DNA of 64,000 bases from CAVQUE01 sp046290435 (lineage in GTDB: Bacteria; Actinomycetota; Acidimicrobiia; Acidimicrobiales; UBA8592): positions 243,579 through 307,578 of the forward strand of contig JBKAGO010000033.1 of assembly GCA_046290435.1 (NCBI GenBank). Reading direction: 5' to 3'. Shown here piece after piece: positions 25,298 to 33,891 of the stretch. The notes beneath the pieces were generated by a model, which did no database searches, had not been told where the DNA came from, and saw only the letters and a program-made list of their open reading frames with translations. Position numbers and translations under genes: made by a program. How positions within the stretch are numbered: the first letter of the stretch is position 1; the number at the start of each line of letters is the position of its first letter.

Positions 25298-26578
25298 GTG
25301 ACGAAACAGGGGATGGTCGAGATGGCCGGAGCGGTCCAACAAGAAGCAACATCGGTGACTCGCACGACGGACCTGTTGTCCGCCGAGGCCATCGCCGATC
25401 CCCATTCGCTGTTCGCCCGACTGCGCGACGAGGCGCCGGTGGTGTGGCTGCCCGAGCACCGCGCCTGGCTGTTCACCACCTACGATGCCGTCAGCGAGGG
25501 CTTCCGGGACGGCCGACTGTCGAGCGACCGGCTCAGCCCGCTCGAGGCGCGCCTCGACGGCGAGCGTCGCAGCACGCTCGCCCAGACCTTCGAGCTGCTG
25601 CGCGGCTGGATGGTCTTCCACGACCCGCCCGAACACGCCCGCCTGCGCGAGCCGCTGCGGCGGGCGTTCACCCCGCGTCGGGTCACGGTGCTGCGGCCAC
25701 GGATCGCGGAGATCATCGACGAGCTGCTCGACGAGATGGCTGCCAAGGAGTCGTGCGACCTGATCAGCGAGTTCGCCTTCCCGTTGCCGGCGATCGTCAT
25801 CGCCGAGCTGCTCGGGGTGCCCGCGAGCGACCGCGAGGAGTTCAAGCACTGGAGCGACCTGCTCGCCGCCATCGTGTTCGGCGGATCGAACCGTCCCGAT
25901 CAGGCCGAGCAGGCAGCCACCGGCAGCGCCGAGTTCGCCGACTACTTCGGTTGGCTCATCCGCAAGTACGAAGCGGAGCCGGCCGACAACCTGGTGTCGG
26001 ACCTCATCGCGGTCACCAGCGACGATCACGGCGGCTCGGGGCTCAGCCCCGCCGAACTGGTCGGCGCCTGCACGCTGCTCCTGTTCGGCGGCCACGAGAC
26101 GACGACCAACCTGATCGGCAACTCGGTCCACTCGCTGCTGTCGCATCCTGATCAGCACACGCTGCTGCACTCGTCGCTCGATCTTGTCCCCCAGGCGCTC
26201 GAGGAACTGCATCGCTACGACGGGTCCACCAAGTTGATGGTGCGCATCGTCGCCGAGGACCACGAGCGTGACGGTGTCGAGCTGCGTGCCGGTCAGACGG
26301 TGTTCCTCGGTGTCACGTCCGCCAACCGCGACAGCGCCGCCTTCGCAGACGCCGACCGGCTCTGGCTGGATCGCCCCGACGCACAACAGCATCTGGGGTT
26401 CGGCTACGGCATCCACTTCTGCCTGGGCGCATCGCTGGCGCGTGTCGAGGCTCAAGAAGCGCTGCAGGCGCTCATCTCGCGCTTTCCCCAGATGGAGCTC
26501 GGCTCCGACGAGGTCACCTGGACGGGCAACCTGTTGAGCCGCGGGCTCGAGGCGCTTCCCGTGCTCGTCAAGCCCTAG
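25298..26578 (+). CDS. Cytochrome P450
   Basis: 426 residues from GTG 25298, chosen for its GAGGAA ribosome-binding site 3-5 nt upstream. P450 hallmarks are in order: I-helix LFGGHETTTN, ExxR in EELHRY, and the heme-binding loop FGYGIHFCLGASLAR with the axial cysteine. It is a soluble bacterial-type monooxygenase that would need a ferredoxin partner, none of which is encoded here. Its position at the end of the transport/thiolase operon suggests it hydroxylates the imported hydrophobic substrate or an intermediate (inference). Confidence 0.9.
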   Translation: MTKQGMVEMAGAVQQEATSVTRTTDLLSAEAIADPHSLFARLRDEAPVVWLPEHRAWLFTTYDAVSEGFRDGRLSSDRLSPLEARLDGERRSTLAQTFELLRGWMVFHDPPEHARLREPLRRAFTPRRVTVLRPRIAEIIDELLDEMAAKESCDLISEFAFPLPAIVIAELLGVPASDREEFKHWSDLLAAIVFGGSNRPDQAEQAATGSAEFADYFGWLIRKYEAEPADNLVSDLIAVTSDDHGGSGLSPAELVGACTLLLFGGHETTTNLIGNSVHSLLSHPDQHTLLHSSLDLVPQALEELHRYDGSTKLMVRIVAEDHERDGVELRAGQTVFLGVTSANRDSAAFADADRLWLDRPDAQQHLGFGYGIHFCLGASLARVEAQEALQALISRFPQMELGSDEVTWTGNLLSRGLEALPVLVKP

Positions 26579-26593
26579 GAAACCGCTGCGGGT

Positions 26594-27394
26594 TCAGATG
26601 GCGGTCCAGCCGCCGTCGACGAACAGGACGTGGCCGGTCACATAGGTGCTGGCATCGCTCGCCAGGAACAGGAGCGCACCGTCGAGTTCGTGTTCGCGAC
26701 CGGCGCGACCCATCGGCGTGCCGTCGACGATGTAGCGCGTGCCGGCCTCGGTGCCGAACATCTCGTCGCCGGTCATCTCGGTCTCGAACCAGGCCGGCGC
26801 CAGGGCGTTGACGCGGATGCCCTTGCGGGCCCACTCCGACGCCAGCTCGCGGGTGAGCTGATGGAGACCACCCTTGGCGGCCGCGTAGCCCGGCACCTTG
26901 ACCTTGCCGCCGGCGACGGCGCCCAGCACCGATCCGATGTTGACGATCGATCCGCCCGTGCCGGCCTCGATCATGGCTCGGGCCGAGAGCCGTGCGATCT
27001 CGTAGGGCGCCATGAGGTTGATGGCCAGATCCTCGGCGAGCTGGGCCCGGTCGTAGTCGAGCGCCGCTGCGACCCGGGAGCTGCCGGCGTTGTTGACGAC
27101 CACGTCGATGCACCCGAAGGCGTCGAGCGCGGCCTCGACCACCGCCGACGGCCCGTCGGCCGCGCCGAGGTCGGCCTGCACGACGTGGGCATCGCGTAGT
27201 TCGGCGGCGAGCTCCTCGAGGCGATCGAGGCGCCGGGCGGCGAGCACGACCCGCGCCCCTGCGGCATCGACGACGCGGGCGAAGCGGCGTCCGAGCCCCG
27301 AGCTGGCGCCGGTCACGATGACGACCCGGTCGTCGAGGCGGAACTGATCGATCGGGGAACCCGACGGGAAGTGGGGAGAGGCGGAGGCGTCCAT
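26594..27394 (-). CDS. SDR-family oxidoreductase
   Basis: 266 residues, convergent with the P450 gene. The cofactor motif is TGASSGLG, NNAG is intact, and the catalytic residues are Ser in NIGSVLGA and Tyr/Lys in GYAAAKGG. GHVLFVDGGW closes the domain. It is an NAD(P)H-dependent dehydrogenase of the 3-ketoacyl reductase/gluconate dehydrogenase type with unknown substrate. A short N-terminal extension precedes the Rossmann fold. Confidence 0.87.
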   Translation of the reverse strand: MDASASPHFPSGSPIDQFRLDDRVVIVTGASSGLGRRFARVVDAAGARVVLAARRLDRLEELAAELRDAHVVQADLGAADGPSAVVEAALDAFGCIDVVVNNAGSSRVAAALDYDRAQLAEDLAINLMAPYEIARLSARAMIEAGTGGSIVNIGSVLGAVAGGKVKVPGYAAAKGGLHQLTRELASEWARKGIRVNALAPAWFETEMTGDEMFGTEAGTRYIVDGTPMGRAGREHELDGALLFLASDASTYVTGHVLFVDGGWTAI

Positions 27395-27518
27395 GAGCGC
27401 CGAGATCCTACTGGTCCGTCAGCAGTCTCCTGGGCCTTCCGGTGGGGCTGCGGAGGGCGGGCTGGGTGAATCCGCCCGGGTGACCTCACGCACGAGCCGG
27501 GACTGCCGATGGGGCGCA

Positions 27519-29603
27519 ATGGTCGGGTCGTTGCCGGCGCGCGTGCCGCGTATCTCGCTGCTGACGGCGTTCGGCGTGCTGTCGGCGCTGGTGGTGGCCG
27601 GGATCGGCCTGGTCGTGGGTCTCGTCATGGCGGACTCGATCCGCTCCCGGGCGGTCGCCGATGCGGCCCGCACCGGTGAGGTCGCCGCCAACGTCGGGGT
27701 GCGGCCGTTCCTCGAGGTCGCCGACCTGCAGCGCGACTTCGTGCCGTTGTCCGACGAGCGCATCGCCGAGATCGACGCGTCGTTGGGTTCGAGCCTGTCG
27801 CCCAACGGCATCGTGCGCATCAAGGTGTGGAACCGCCAGCACTGGTTGGTCTACTCCGACAACCCGGCGCTGCGCCGGCGCTGGTTCGCCGGGCCCGACC
27901 CGCTCGAGCAGTCGTTCGCTGGTGCGATCACCTCCGAGATCACCGATCTGAGCGGGCCCGAGGAACGCGAGGAGCGTGACTTCGGCGAACTGCTGGCCGT
28001 CTACGTCCCGCTCCGGGATGGCGGCGACGGCCAGTTCAGCTCCGAACCGGATGCGCCGGTGATCGGTGCGTTCGAGGTCTACCTCCCGTTCGCGCCGATC
28101 CGCGCCGACATCGCCGCGGATACGCGGCGCCTGTGGATCGCCCTGGCGACCGGGCTGGCGGTGTTGTACCTGGTGCTGTTCCGGTTGGTGGCGCGGGCCT
28201 CCCGCCGTATCGAGCGTCAGGCAGCCGAGAACGTCGAACTCGCCACCCGGGACTCGCTCACGGGGCTGGTCAACCGCGACGCCTTTCTGGCCGCGGTCGA
28301 CCGACGACGCTCGGACACGCCCGGAGCCGATGGGACGGCTGCCACTGCCGACGTCGTCGTGTTGTTGGACCTCGACGGGTTCGCCCGGATCAACGACACC
28401 CTCGGCCACGAGGTCGGAGACGATCTGCTGACCGAGGTCGCCGCTCGTCTGACCGGACCGGCGGGGCCCGACGATGTCGTGGCCCGCCTCGGCGGCGACG
28501 AGTTCGCCCTGCTCCTGGCCGGTGTCGACGCCGATGACATGGTCGGCCGGCTGAGTGCGTTCATCGGTGCGTTGCACGAACCCGTCGACGTCGGCGAGGT
28601 GTGCCTCGACGTGCATGCGTCGTTCGGTGCGGTGGTCGTCGGCGAAGGTGACGACGCCATCACCGTGCTGCGCCGGGCCGACATCGCCATGTACGCGGCG
28701 AAGGCCGATCAGAGCGTGCTCGAGTTCTTCCGGCCCGAGCTCGACGACTTCGCCTCCGAGTCGTTGGCGCTGGCGTCGGAGGTGCGTGCCGGTATGGCGG
28801 GGGGGCAGTTCTCGCTGGTCTATCAGCCGAAGTACTCCCTGGCCGACGGTGCTGTGGTGGGCGCCGAGGCGCTGGTGCGGTGGCAGCATCCCGAGCGTGG
28901 CTTCGTGTCGCCGGGCCGCTTCATGCCGACCGTCGAGGCGTTGCCCATCGGGCGGGAGCTGACCGACCACATCCTGGAGACGGCACTGGCGGCGTGTGTC
29001 CAATGGCGTGCGGAGGGCCTCGACCTCGGTGTGTCGATCAACCTCTCGGCCCGTGACGTCAACGATCCGGCGCTGGTCGATGTCGTGGCGTCGTTGCTGG
29101 CCGCCAACGGACTCCCGGCCGAGGTGGTGACCCTGGAGCTCACCGAGGGGTCGGCGCTCGCCAACGAGGACCGCACGATCGAGATCCTGCGTTCGTTGCG
29201 CGCCCTGGGGTGTGGCATCTCGATCGACGACTTCGGCACCGGATACGCCTCGATCACCTACCTGGCGAAGCTGCCCGCCACCGAGCTGAAGATCGACCAG
29301 AGCTTCGTGCGCGACCTCGACTCCAAGACCCAGACCCAACCGATCGTGCGGCACTGCGTCGCCCTGGCTCACTCGCTGGGCTTCACGGCAACCGCCGAGG
29401 GCGTCGAGACCACCGAGGAGCAGGCAGTGCTGGAGTCGATGGGCTGCGACGTCGGCCAGGGCTACCTGGTGTCGAAGCCGTTGCCCTACGACCAGTTCGT
29501 GCAGTTCGTTCGCGACCGCCCGCGCACGGCGCGCGATGGCGATGCCGGGCGCGCCGACGGCGGTGCGACGACCCACCGGCCGCAGCAGGAGGTCCCCGCA
29601 TGA
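27519..29603 (+). CDS. Membrane GGDEF-EAL cyclic-di-GMP protein
   Basis: 694 residues from ATG 27519; earlier in-frame starts would run into the divergent SDR gene. Two membrane segments (about residues 10-35 and 205-225) bracket an extracytoplasmic region of about 170 residues. The GGDEF domain keeps RLGGDEFALLL, but the inhibitory RxxD site is GPDD. The EAL domain keeps EALVRW, NLSARD, IDDFGTGYASI, KIDQSFV, AEGVET and QGYLVSKPL, so phosphodiesterase activity is likely. It may both make and degrade cyclic-di-GMP in response to an external signal. It is co-translated with a lipoprotein through an ATGA overlap. Confidence 0.88.
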   Translation: MVGSLPARVPRISLLTAFGVLSALVVAGIGLVVGLVMADSIRSRAVADAARTGEVAANVGVRPFLEVADLQRDFVPLSDERIAEIDASLGSSLSPNGIVRIKVWNRQHWLVYSDNPALRRRWFAGPDPLEQSFAGAITSEITDLSGPEEREERDFGELLAVYVPLRDGGDGQFSSEPDAPVIGAFEVYLPFAPIRADIAADTRRLWIALATGLAVLYLVLFRLVARASRRIERQAAENVELATRDSLTGLVNRDAFLAAVDRRRSDTPGADGTAATADVVVLLDLDGFARINDTLGHEVGDDLLTEVAARLTGPAGPDDVVARLGGDEFALLLAGVDADDMVGRLSAFIGALHEPVDVGEVCLDVHASFGAVVVGEGDDAITVLRRADIAMYAAKADQSVLEFFRPELDDFASESLALASEVRAGMAGGQFSLVYQPKYSLADGAVVGAEALVRWQHPERGFVSPGRFMPTVEALPIGRELTDHILETALAACVQWRAEGLDLGVSINLSARDVNDPALVDVVASLLAANGLPAEVVTLELTEGSALANEDRTIEILRSLRALGCGISIDDFGTGYASITYLAKLPATELKIDQSFVRDLDSKTQTQPIVRHCVALAHSLGFTATAEGVETTEEQAVLESMGCDVGQGYLVSKPLPYDQFVQFVRDRPRTARDGDAGRADGGATTHRPQQEVPA

Positions 29604-30607
29604 AGTTCATGCCGAAGGGCAGCGCGGGGCGATGCGTCAGGGTCGTCGCCATCTCGTTGTCGATGGCGGTTGCTGTGGCCGGGTGTGGCGGTGGCGGGAC
29701 CGTCGCCGACAACGGTCCGGTGTTCGCTCTCGATCGGGCCGTCACCACCGATATCGAGCCGGTCGATCCGGCCCGAACCGACGTGGTGCCCGCTCCGACG
29801 TTGCGGCTGGTCCTGCAGGACCTGTTGACCGAGCACAGCGACCTGTCGGTACGGGCGATGCGCCTGGCCTCCGACGCCGCACCCCTCGCGGCGACCCTCG
29901 CCGAGCTCACGGCGAACACCGACGACCTGACCCGGGCGATCGGGCTGGTCTATGGACCCGAGGGCGCCGAGGCGTTCGATCAGCTGTGGACCAATCACAT
30001 CGAGTTCTTCAACGACTACGCGGCAGCGATCGGCGCCGGCGACGCGGATGCTGCGGCCGAGGTGCAGGTGAAGCTCGACCACTACGAGAACGACTTCTCG
30101 AGCTACGTCGACACCGCCACCAGCGGCGAGGCGGACTTCCACGACGTGCTGCACGTGCTGCACGGCCACATCGGCCAGCTCCTGGATCAGCTCGACGCGT
30201 GGGCGTCCGGCGATGCCGCCGAGGCCTATGCGCTGGGACGCGTCGCGCACGATCACATGGATGTCATCGCGTTGGCGTTGGCCACGGGGATATCGCGCCA
30301 GCAACCCGACGCGTTCCCCGGCGATCCCGCGTCGGTGTCGGCAGCGGCCTGTGCCGAGGCGCAGTTGCTGGGCTCGGCGCTGGTGTCGGCCCACCGAGAC
30401 GTCGCCGACGCCACCGCGTCGGGAGACGCCGCTGCCGTCGATGCCGCGGGCGCCGCCCTCGCCGCGATCGAGGCCGAAGCGGGGCTGGTGGATGTCGCCG
30501 CGATCGATGCCACGGGCGAGACCGACTGGCGCAGCGTCCGGGCCGAGGCGCGAGCCGCCATCGCTGCGTCCGATGCGTGCGCGAGCCCGGTGCCCGCCGA
30601 CGGCTGA
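29600..30607 (+). CDS. Helical histidine-containing lipoprotein of unknown function
   Basis: 335 residues. A signal peptide ends at lipobox VAGC. The mature part is mostly alpha-helical, with two similar segments: one around LWTNHIEFFNDYAAAI..LDHYENDF and one around LHGHIGQLLDQLDAW..AHDHMDVI. Histidines recur in both, which might bind metal, but no known site is recognised. An Ala-rich helical C-terminus follows. It is translationally coupled to the GGDEF-EAL gene (ATGA), so it may act as the external partner of that receptor (inference). No database family could be named with confidence. Confidence 0.62.
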   Translation: MKFMPKGSAGRCVRVVAISLSMAVAVAGCGGGGTVADNGPVFALDRAVTTDIEPVDPARTDVVPAPTLRLVLQDLLTEHSDLSVRAMRLASDAAPLAATLAELTANTDDLTRAIGLVYGPEGAEAFDQLWTNHIEFFNDYAAAIGAGDADAAAEVQVKLDHYENDFSSYVDTATSGEADFHDVLHVLHGHIGQLLDQLDAWASGDAAEAYALGRVAHDHMDVIALALATGISRQQPDAFPGDPASVSAAACAEAQLLGSALVSAHRDVADATASGDAAAVDAAGAALAAIEAEAGLVDVAAIDATGETDWRSVRAEARAAIAASDACASPVPADG

Positions 30608-30635
30608 GGCCGGGAACCGCCGGGCGGCACGGCGC

Positions 30636-30641
30636 TAACGT
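30636..30641 (+). promoter_or_regulatory. -10 element of a probably leaderless transcript
   Basis: TAACGT lies 8 nt before ATG 30650 of the sulfurtransferase gene, which has no ribosome-binding site. Confidence 0.4.
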
Positions 30642-30649
30642 CGGGCGTC

Positions 30650-31498
30650 ATGGAACTCCTCGTCTCGACGCAATGGCTGGCCGACAACCTCGACGACCCC
30701 GACCTGGTGGTGCTCGACTGCACCGTGCACCTGCGGATGGGTGCCGACGGATTCGAGGCGATCAGCGGACGTGAGGACTGGGCGGCGGGTCACATCCCCG
30801 GCGCGGGGTTCGCCGACCTCACCGGCGCCTTGTGCGATGGCGACAGCCCGCTGCGGTTCGCGCTGCCGGCGCCCGAGGTGTTCGCCGCGGCGATGGCCGA
30901 CCTCGGCGTCGCGGACGGTCGCCGGGTCGTGCTCTACGACGCCAACGCGTCGATGTGGGCGGCACGGGTCTGGTGGATGCTGCGCTGGATCGGCTTCGAC
31001 GACGCCGCGCTGCTCGACGGGGGATGGCTCGCGTGGAGCCAGGAGGACCGGCCCGTCGACACGACGGTGCGGTCCCACGAGGCGGGTTCGCTGCCGGTGA
31101 GGCTGCGGCCCCGGCTGGTCGCCGACAAGAGCGAGGTCACCGCTGCCATCGGTGACGGCGCGACCTGCATCGTCGACGCGCTGACGCCCCAGATGTACAG
31201 CGGCGAGATCGCCATGTATCGCCGTGGTGGGCACATCCCCGGTGCGGTCAACGCGCCGGCCTCCGCGCTGACCGATCCCGACACCGGCCGCTTCCGTCCC
31301 GTTGAGGAGTTGGCCGCGATGTTCGACCACGACCCGGCGACGCGCACCATCACCTACTGCGGCGGGGGCATCGCGGCGTCGGGCGATGCGTTCGCGCTGA
31401 CGCTGCTCGGCTACGACGACGTCGCCGTGTACACGGCCAGCATGCAGGAATGGGCCGCCGACCCCGACGCCCCGCTGGTGACCGAGCCCACGAGGTGA
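30650..31498 (+). CDS. Sulfurtransferase (two rhodanese domains)
   Basis: 282 residues with two rhodanese domains. The N-terminal one is inactive-looking (REDWAAGHIPGA region). The C-terminal one carries the persulfide-forming cysteine in TYCGGGIAAS. This is the layout of thiosulfate/3-mercaptopyruvate sulfurtransferases, which move sulfane sulfur to cyanide or thiols. The stop overlaps the GTG of the next gene (GTGA), so it is co-translated with a nitroreductase-family protein. Confidence 0.87.
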   Translation: MELLVSTQWLADNLDDPDLVVLDCTVHLRMGADGFEAISGREDWAAGHIPGAGFADLTGALCDGDSPLRFALPAPEVFAAAMADLGVADGRRVVLYDANASMWAARVWWMLRWIGFDDAALLDGGWLAWSQEDRPVDTTVRSHEAGSLPVRLRPRLVADKSEVTAAIGDGATCIVDALTPQMYSGEIAMYRRGGHIPGAVNAPASALTDPDTGRFRPVEELAAMFDHDPATRTITYCGGGIAASGDAFALTLLGYDDVAVYTASMQEWAADPDAPLVTEPTR

Positions 31499-32175
31499 AC
31501 GGCGACGGGGTCTCCGCCGGCGGAGCTGCCGACATCGATCTCGCCGCGGTCGATCATCTGCTCACCACGACCCGGTCGGTGCGCCGGCGGCTCGACTTCG
31601 ACCGGCCCGTGCCCCGCGCTCTGTTGGAGGAGTGCTTCGACATCGCGGTGCAGGCCCCGACGGGCTCCAACAGCCAGGGCTGGCACTTCGTGGTCGTCGA
31701 CGATCCTGCCATCAAGGCCGCGCTGGCCGACTTGTACCGGCGGGGCTTCGCCTCTTACGCCGATGTCCCCCAGGTGCCGCGTTTCGACCGTGACGACCCC
31801 CGCCGCTCCCAGATGCGCGGCATTCTCGGGTCGGCGGCGTACCTGAACGAACGCCTCCACGAGGTCCCGGCCATGGTTATCCCGTGCGTCGAGGGCCGAT
31901 GGGAGGACCTGACGGTGTTCCACCAGGCCGGCTCCTACGGGTCGATCTTCCCCGCGGTGTGGTCGTTCATGCTCGCGCTGCGGGCCCGTGGCGTCGGGTC
32001 GTCGCTGACGACGCTGCACCTGATGTACGAGGCCGAGGCCGCCGAGCTGTTGGGCATCCCCGACGATGTCACCCAGGTGGCGTTGCTGCCCATCGGCTAC
32101 TACCTGGGTGACGGCTTCCGCCCGGCCGGCCGCATCGACGCCCGCACCCGCACGTACTGGAACGGTTGGGGCTGA
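31495..32175 (+). CDS. Nitroreductase-family FMN protein
   Basis: 226 residues from GTG 31495, overlapping the sulfurtransferase stop. The nitroreductase fold is seen in TTTRSVRRRLDFDRPVP (FMN phosphate contacts), APTGSNSQGWHFVVV and the C-terminal PIGYYLGDGFRPAGR. It is an NAD(P)H-dependent flavin reductase of unknown substrate. The C-terminal RTYWNGWG looks complete. Confidence 0.85.
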   Translation: MNGDGVSAGGAADIDLAAVDHLLTTTRSVRRRLDFDRPVPRALLEECFDIAVQAPTGSNSQGWHFVVVDDPAIKAALADLYRRGFASYADVPQVPRFDRDDPRRSQMRGILGSAAYLNERLHEVPAMVIPCVEGRWEDLTVFHQAGSYGSIFPAVWSFMLALRARGVGSSLTTLHLMYEAEAAELLGIPDDVTQVALLPIGYYLGDGFRPAGRIDARTRTYWNGWG

Positions 32176-32186
32176 CGGGCAGCTCC

Positions 32187-33017
32187 CTATCCGGGCGGCG
32201 CCTCGATGGGTTCGTGGTCCCAGAGCTGGGTCTGGGGAGGATCGCCGTACAGGAGCGTCGCGGGGCTCTGCTTCTCGATGTTGCCGGTGAGGCCCCGGTA
32301 CATGCCGAAGCCGCACAGCTGGCGGAGCTGGGGGGTGAAGGTCGCGACGATCTCGGGCGGGATGCCCAGGTGCTGGTTCTCCTGTTGGCGGATCCAGCCG
32401 GCGCAGTAGTTCATCGCCACGCCCACGCGGATCTCATCTGCGGTGGTGTTGGCGCCGCCGCCGTGCCAGGTGCTGCCGTGCCACACCAGCACCGAACCCC
32501 GGGGCATCTCGGCGGCCACCGTGTCGATCCCGGTGGGGTCGGCGCCGTAGTCGGGGTTCTGCCAGCGGTGGCTGCCGGGCACGACACGGGTGGCGCCGTT
32601 GGCCTCGGTGAAGTCGGTGAGCGCCCACATCGAGTTGCACACCGTCGCCACGTGGGGCTTGGCGAGGGGCTGCACCTGGTCGTCGGCGTGGATGGGCTGC
32701 CCGGTCTCGCCGGGCGCGAGCGAGATCGACGCCAGCGACGACACCAGGCACTCCGGGCCGAGCACGCCTTCGACCAGCTCGAGCACCTGGGGCTGGGTGG
32801 GGACCTGCTGCCAGATCTCGCCGTGGGCCAACAGGTTGTAGGTACGGGTGGTGCGGTTGCCCTCGAACCGGTTGTTGTCCGGAGTCCGGCCGAGAGCCGC
32901 CTCGAGGCGGTGCACGTCGGCGAGCAGCGCCTCGACGAGGTCGTCGTCGATGAGGCCCTCGACGATCGTGTAGCCCTGCTCCTCCAGCTCCCGGTGATGT
33001 GGTGCCAGATCGATCAT
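32187..33017 (-). CDS. Phytanoyl-CoA dioxygenase (PhyH) family protein
   Basis: 276 residues. The facial triad of Fe(II)/2-oxoglutarate oxygenases is suggested by IHADDQ (H-x-D) and the distal His in STWHGGGAN, with Arg in EIRVGVAMNY as 2-oxoglutarate anchor. PhyH enzymes hydroxylate acyl-CoAs or diverse small molecules. The gene is convergent with the nitroreductase and 44 bp downstream of the ECF-T gene on the same strand, so it could be the last cistron of the LacI/ECF operon, or separate (TGAGCT lies 6 nt before its ATG). Confidence 0.83.
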   Translation of the reverse strand: MIDLAPHHRELEEQGYTIVEGLIDDDLVEALLADVHRLEAALGRTPDNNRFEGNRTTRTYNLLAHGEIWQQVPTQPQVLELVEGVLGPECLVSSLASISLAPGETGQPIHADDQVQPLAKPHVATVCNSMWALTDFTEANGATRVVPGSHRWQNPDYGADPTGIDTVAAEMPRGSVLVWHGSTWHGGGANTTADEIRVGVAMNYCAGWIRQQENQHLGIPPEIVATFTPQLRQLCGFGMYRGLTGNIEKQSPATLLYGDPPQTQLWDHEPIEAPPG

Positions 33018-33060
33018 GGCCCAAGCTCAGCACACTTCGCCGATGCCGGTGCGGCGTGGC

Positions 33061-33891
33061 TCAGAAGTCGCGGGCGAACACCGGGATCCGACCGCCGACG
33101 ACGAACGCGCCGATCACGAGCACGACGGTGACGACCATGAGCGTGACATCGCCCGACGTCACCCGCAGGTGCGCCAGGCGCAGGTCACGGGCCAGGCGGC
33201 TCTCGCCGGCGAACGTGAAGCCCCGCGTCTCGAGTGCCTCGACCGTCGTCCTCGTCCGTTTCGCCGTGTTGAGCATCATCGGATAGAAGCTCTGCACGAG
33301 GGTCACCCCGATCCGCAGCAGCGCCCGCCAACCGAGGAAGCCCTTCGAGGCCAGGGGCGCGTTGCGCAGCCGGAACCCGTTCACGATCGTGTGGAACTCG
33401 TCGATCATGATCGGCAGCATGCGGTACCCGTAGCTGACGCCGAAGCTCAGCAACGACGGCGCCCGGAAGCTGATGAGCGCATCGGACAGCTTCTCGGGGT
33501 CGAGCGAAACGAACGCCGCCATGCTCGCCAGGCTGATGATGCCGAGCTTCAGCGTGAACGTCAGCAGTGACATGACGGTGTTCAGGTCGCCGTCGAAGAA
33601 CCATGCGAGGGCCAGGAGATAGATGCTCTCCATGCCCAGCCCGAACACGAAGAGCCCGAGCACCAGTGGCCCGACCCTCGACAGGACGACCGCCGTCGCG
33701 GTGATGGCGAACAGGATCGCCAGGATGGTGATGTTGAACGTCAGCCACGGCACGATCGCGAAGATCAGGTACCAGAAGATGACCACCCGCGGGTCGCGTC
33801 GAGAGAGGAGGCCGCCTCGGGTGGCGTAGGCGGTACGGAGCAGTTCGAGTTTGATCCACTCGACCGACAAGACGTCGTGTTCGGTTCGCAT
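33061..33891 (-). CDS. ECF transporter transmembrane component (EcfT)
   Basis: 276 residues. It is predicted to have several membrane helices and the cytoplasmic coupling region with the Ala-Arg-Gly-type motif ALETRGFT. EcfT connects the S component to the ATPases. The ATG at 33891 overlaps the ATPase stop by one base (TGATG), which fixes the start; a longer reading from 34113 lies inside the ATPase gene. It is the fourth gene of the HAD-EcfS-EcfAA'-EcfT operon. Confidence 0.87.
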   Translation of the reverse strand: MRTEHDVLSVEWIKLELLRTAYATRGGLLSRRDPRVVIFWYLIFAIVPWLTFNITILAILFAITATAVVLSRVGPLVLGLFVFGLGMESIYLLALAWFFDGDLNTVMSLLTFTLKLGIISLASMAAFVSLDPEKLSDALISFRAPSLLSFGVSYGYRMLPIMIDEFHTIVNGFRLRNAPLASKGFLGWRALLRIGVTLVQSFYPMMLNTAKRTRTTVEALETRGFTFAGESRLARDLRLAHLRVTSGDVTLMVVTVVLVIGAFVVGGRIPVFARDF

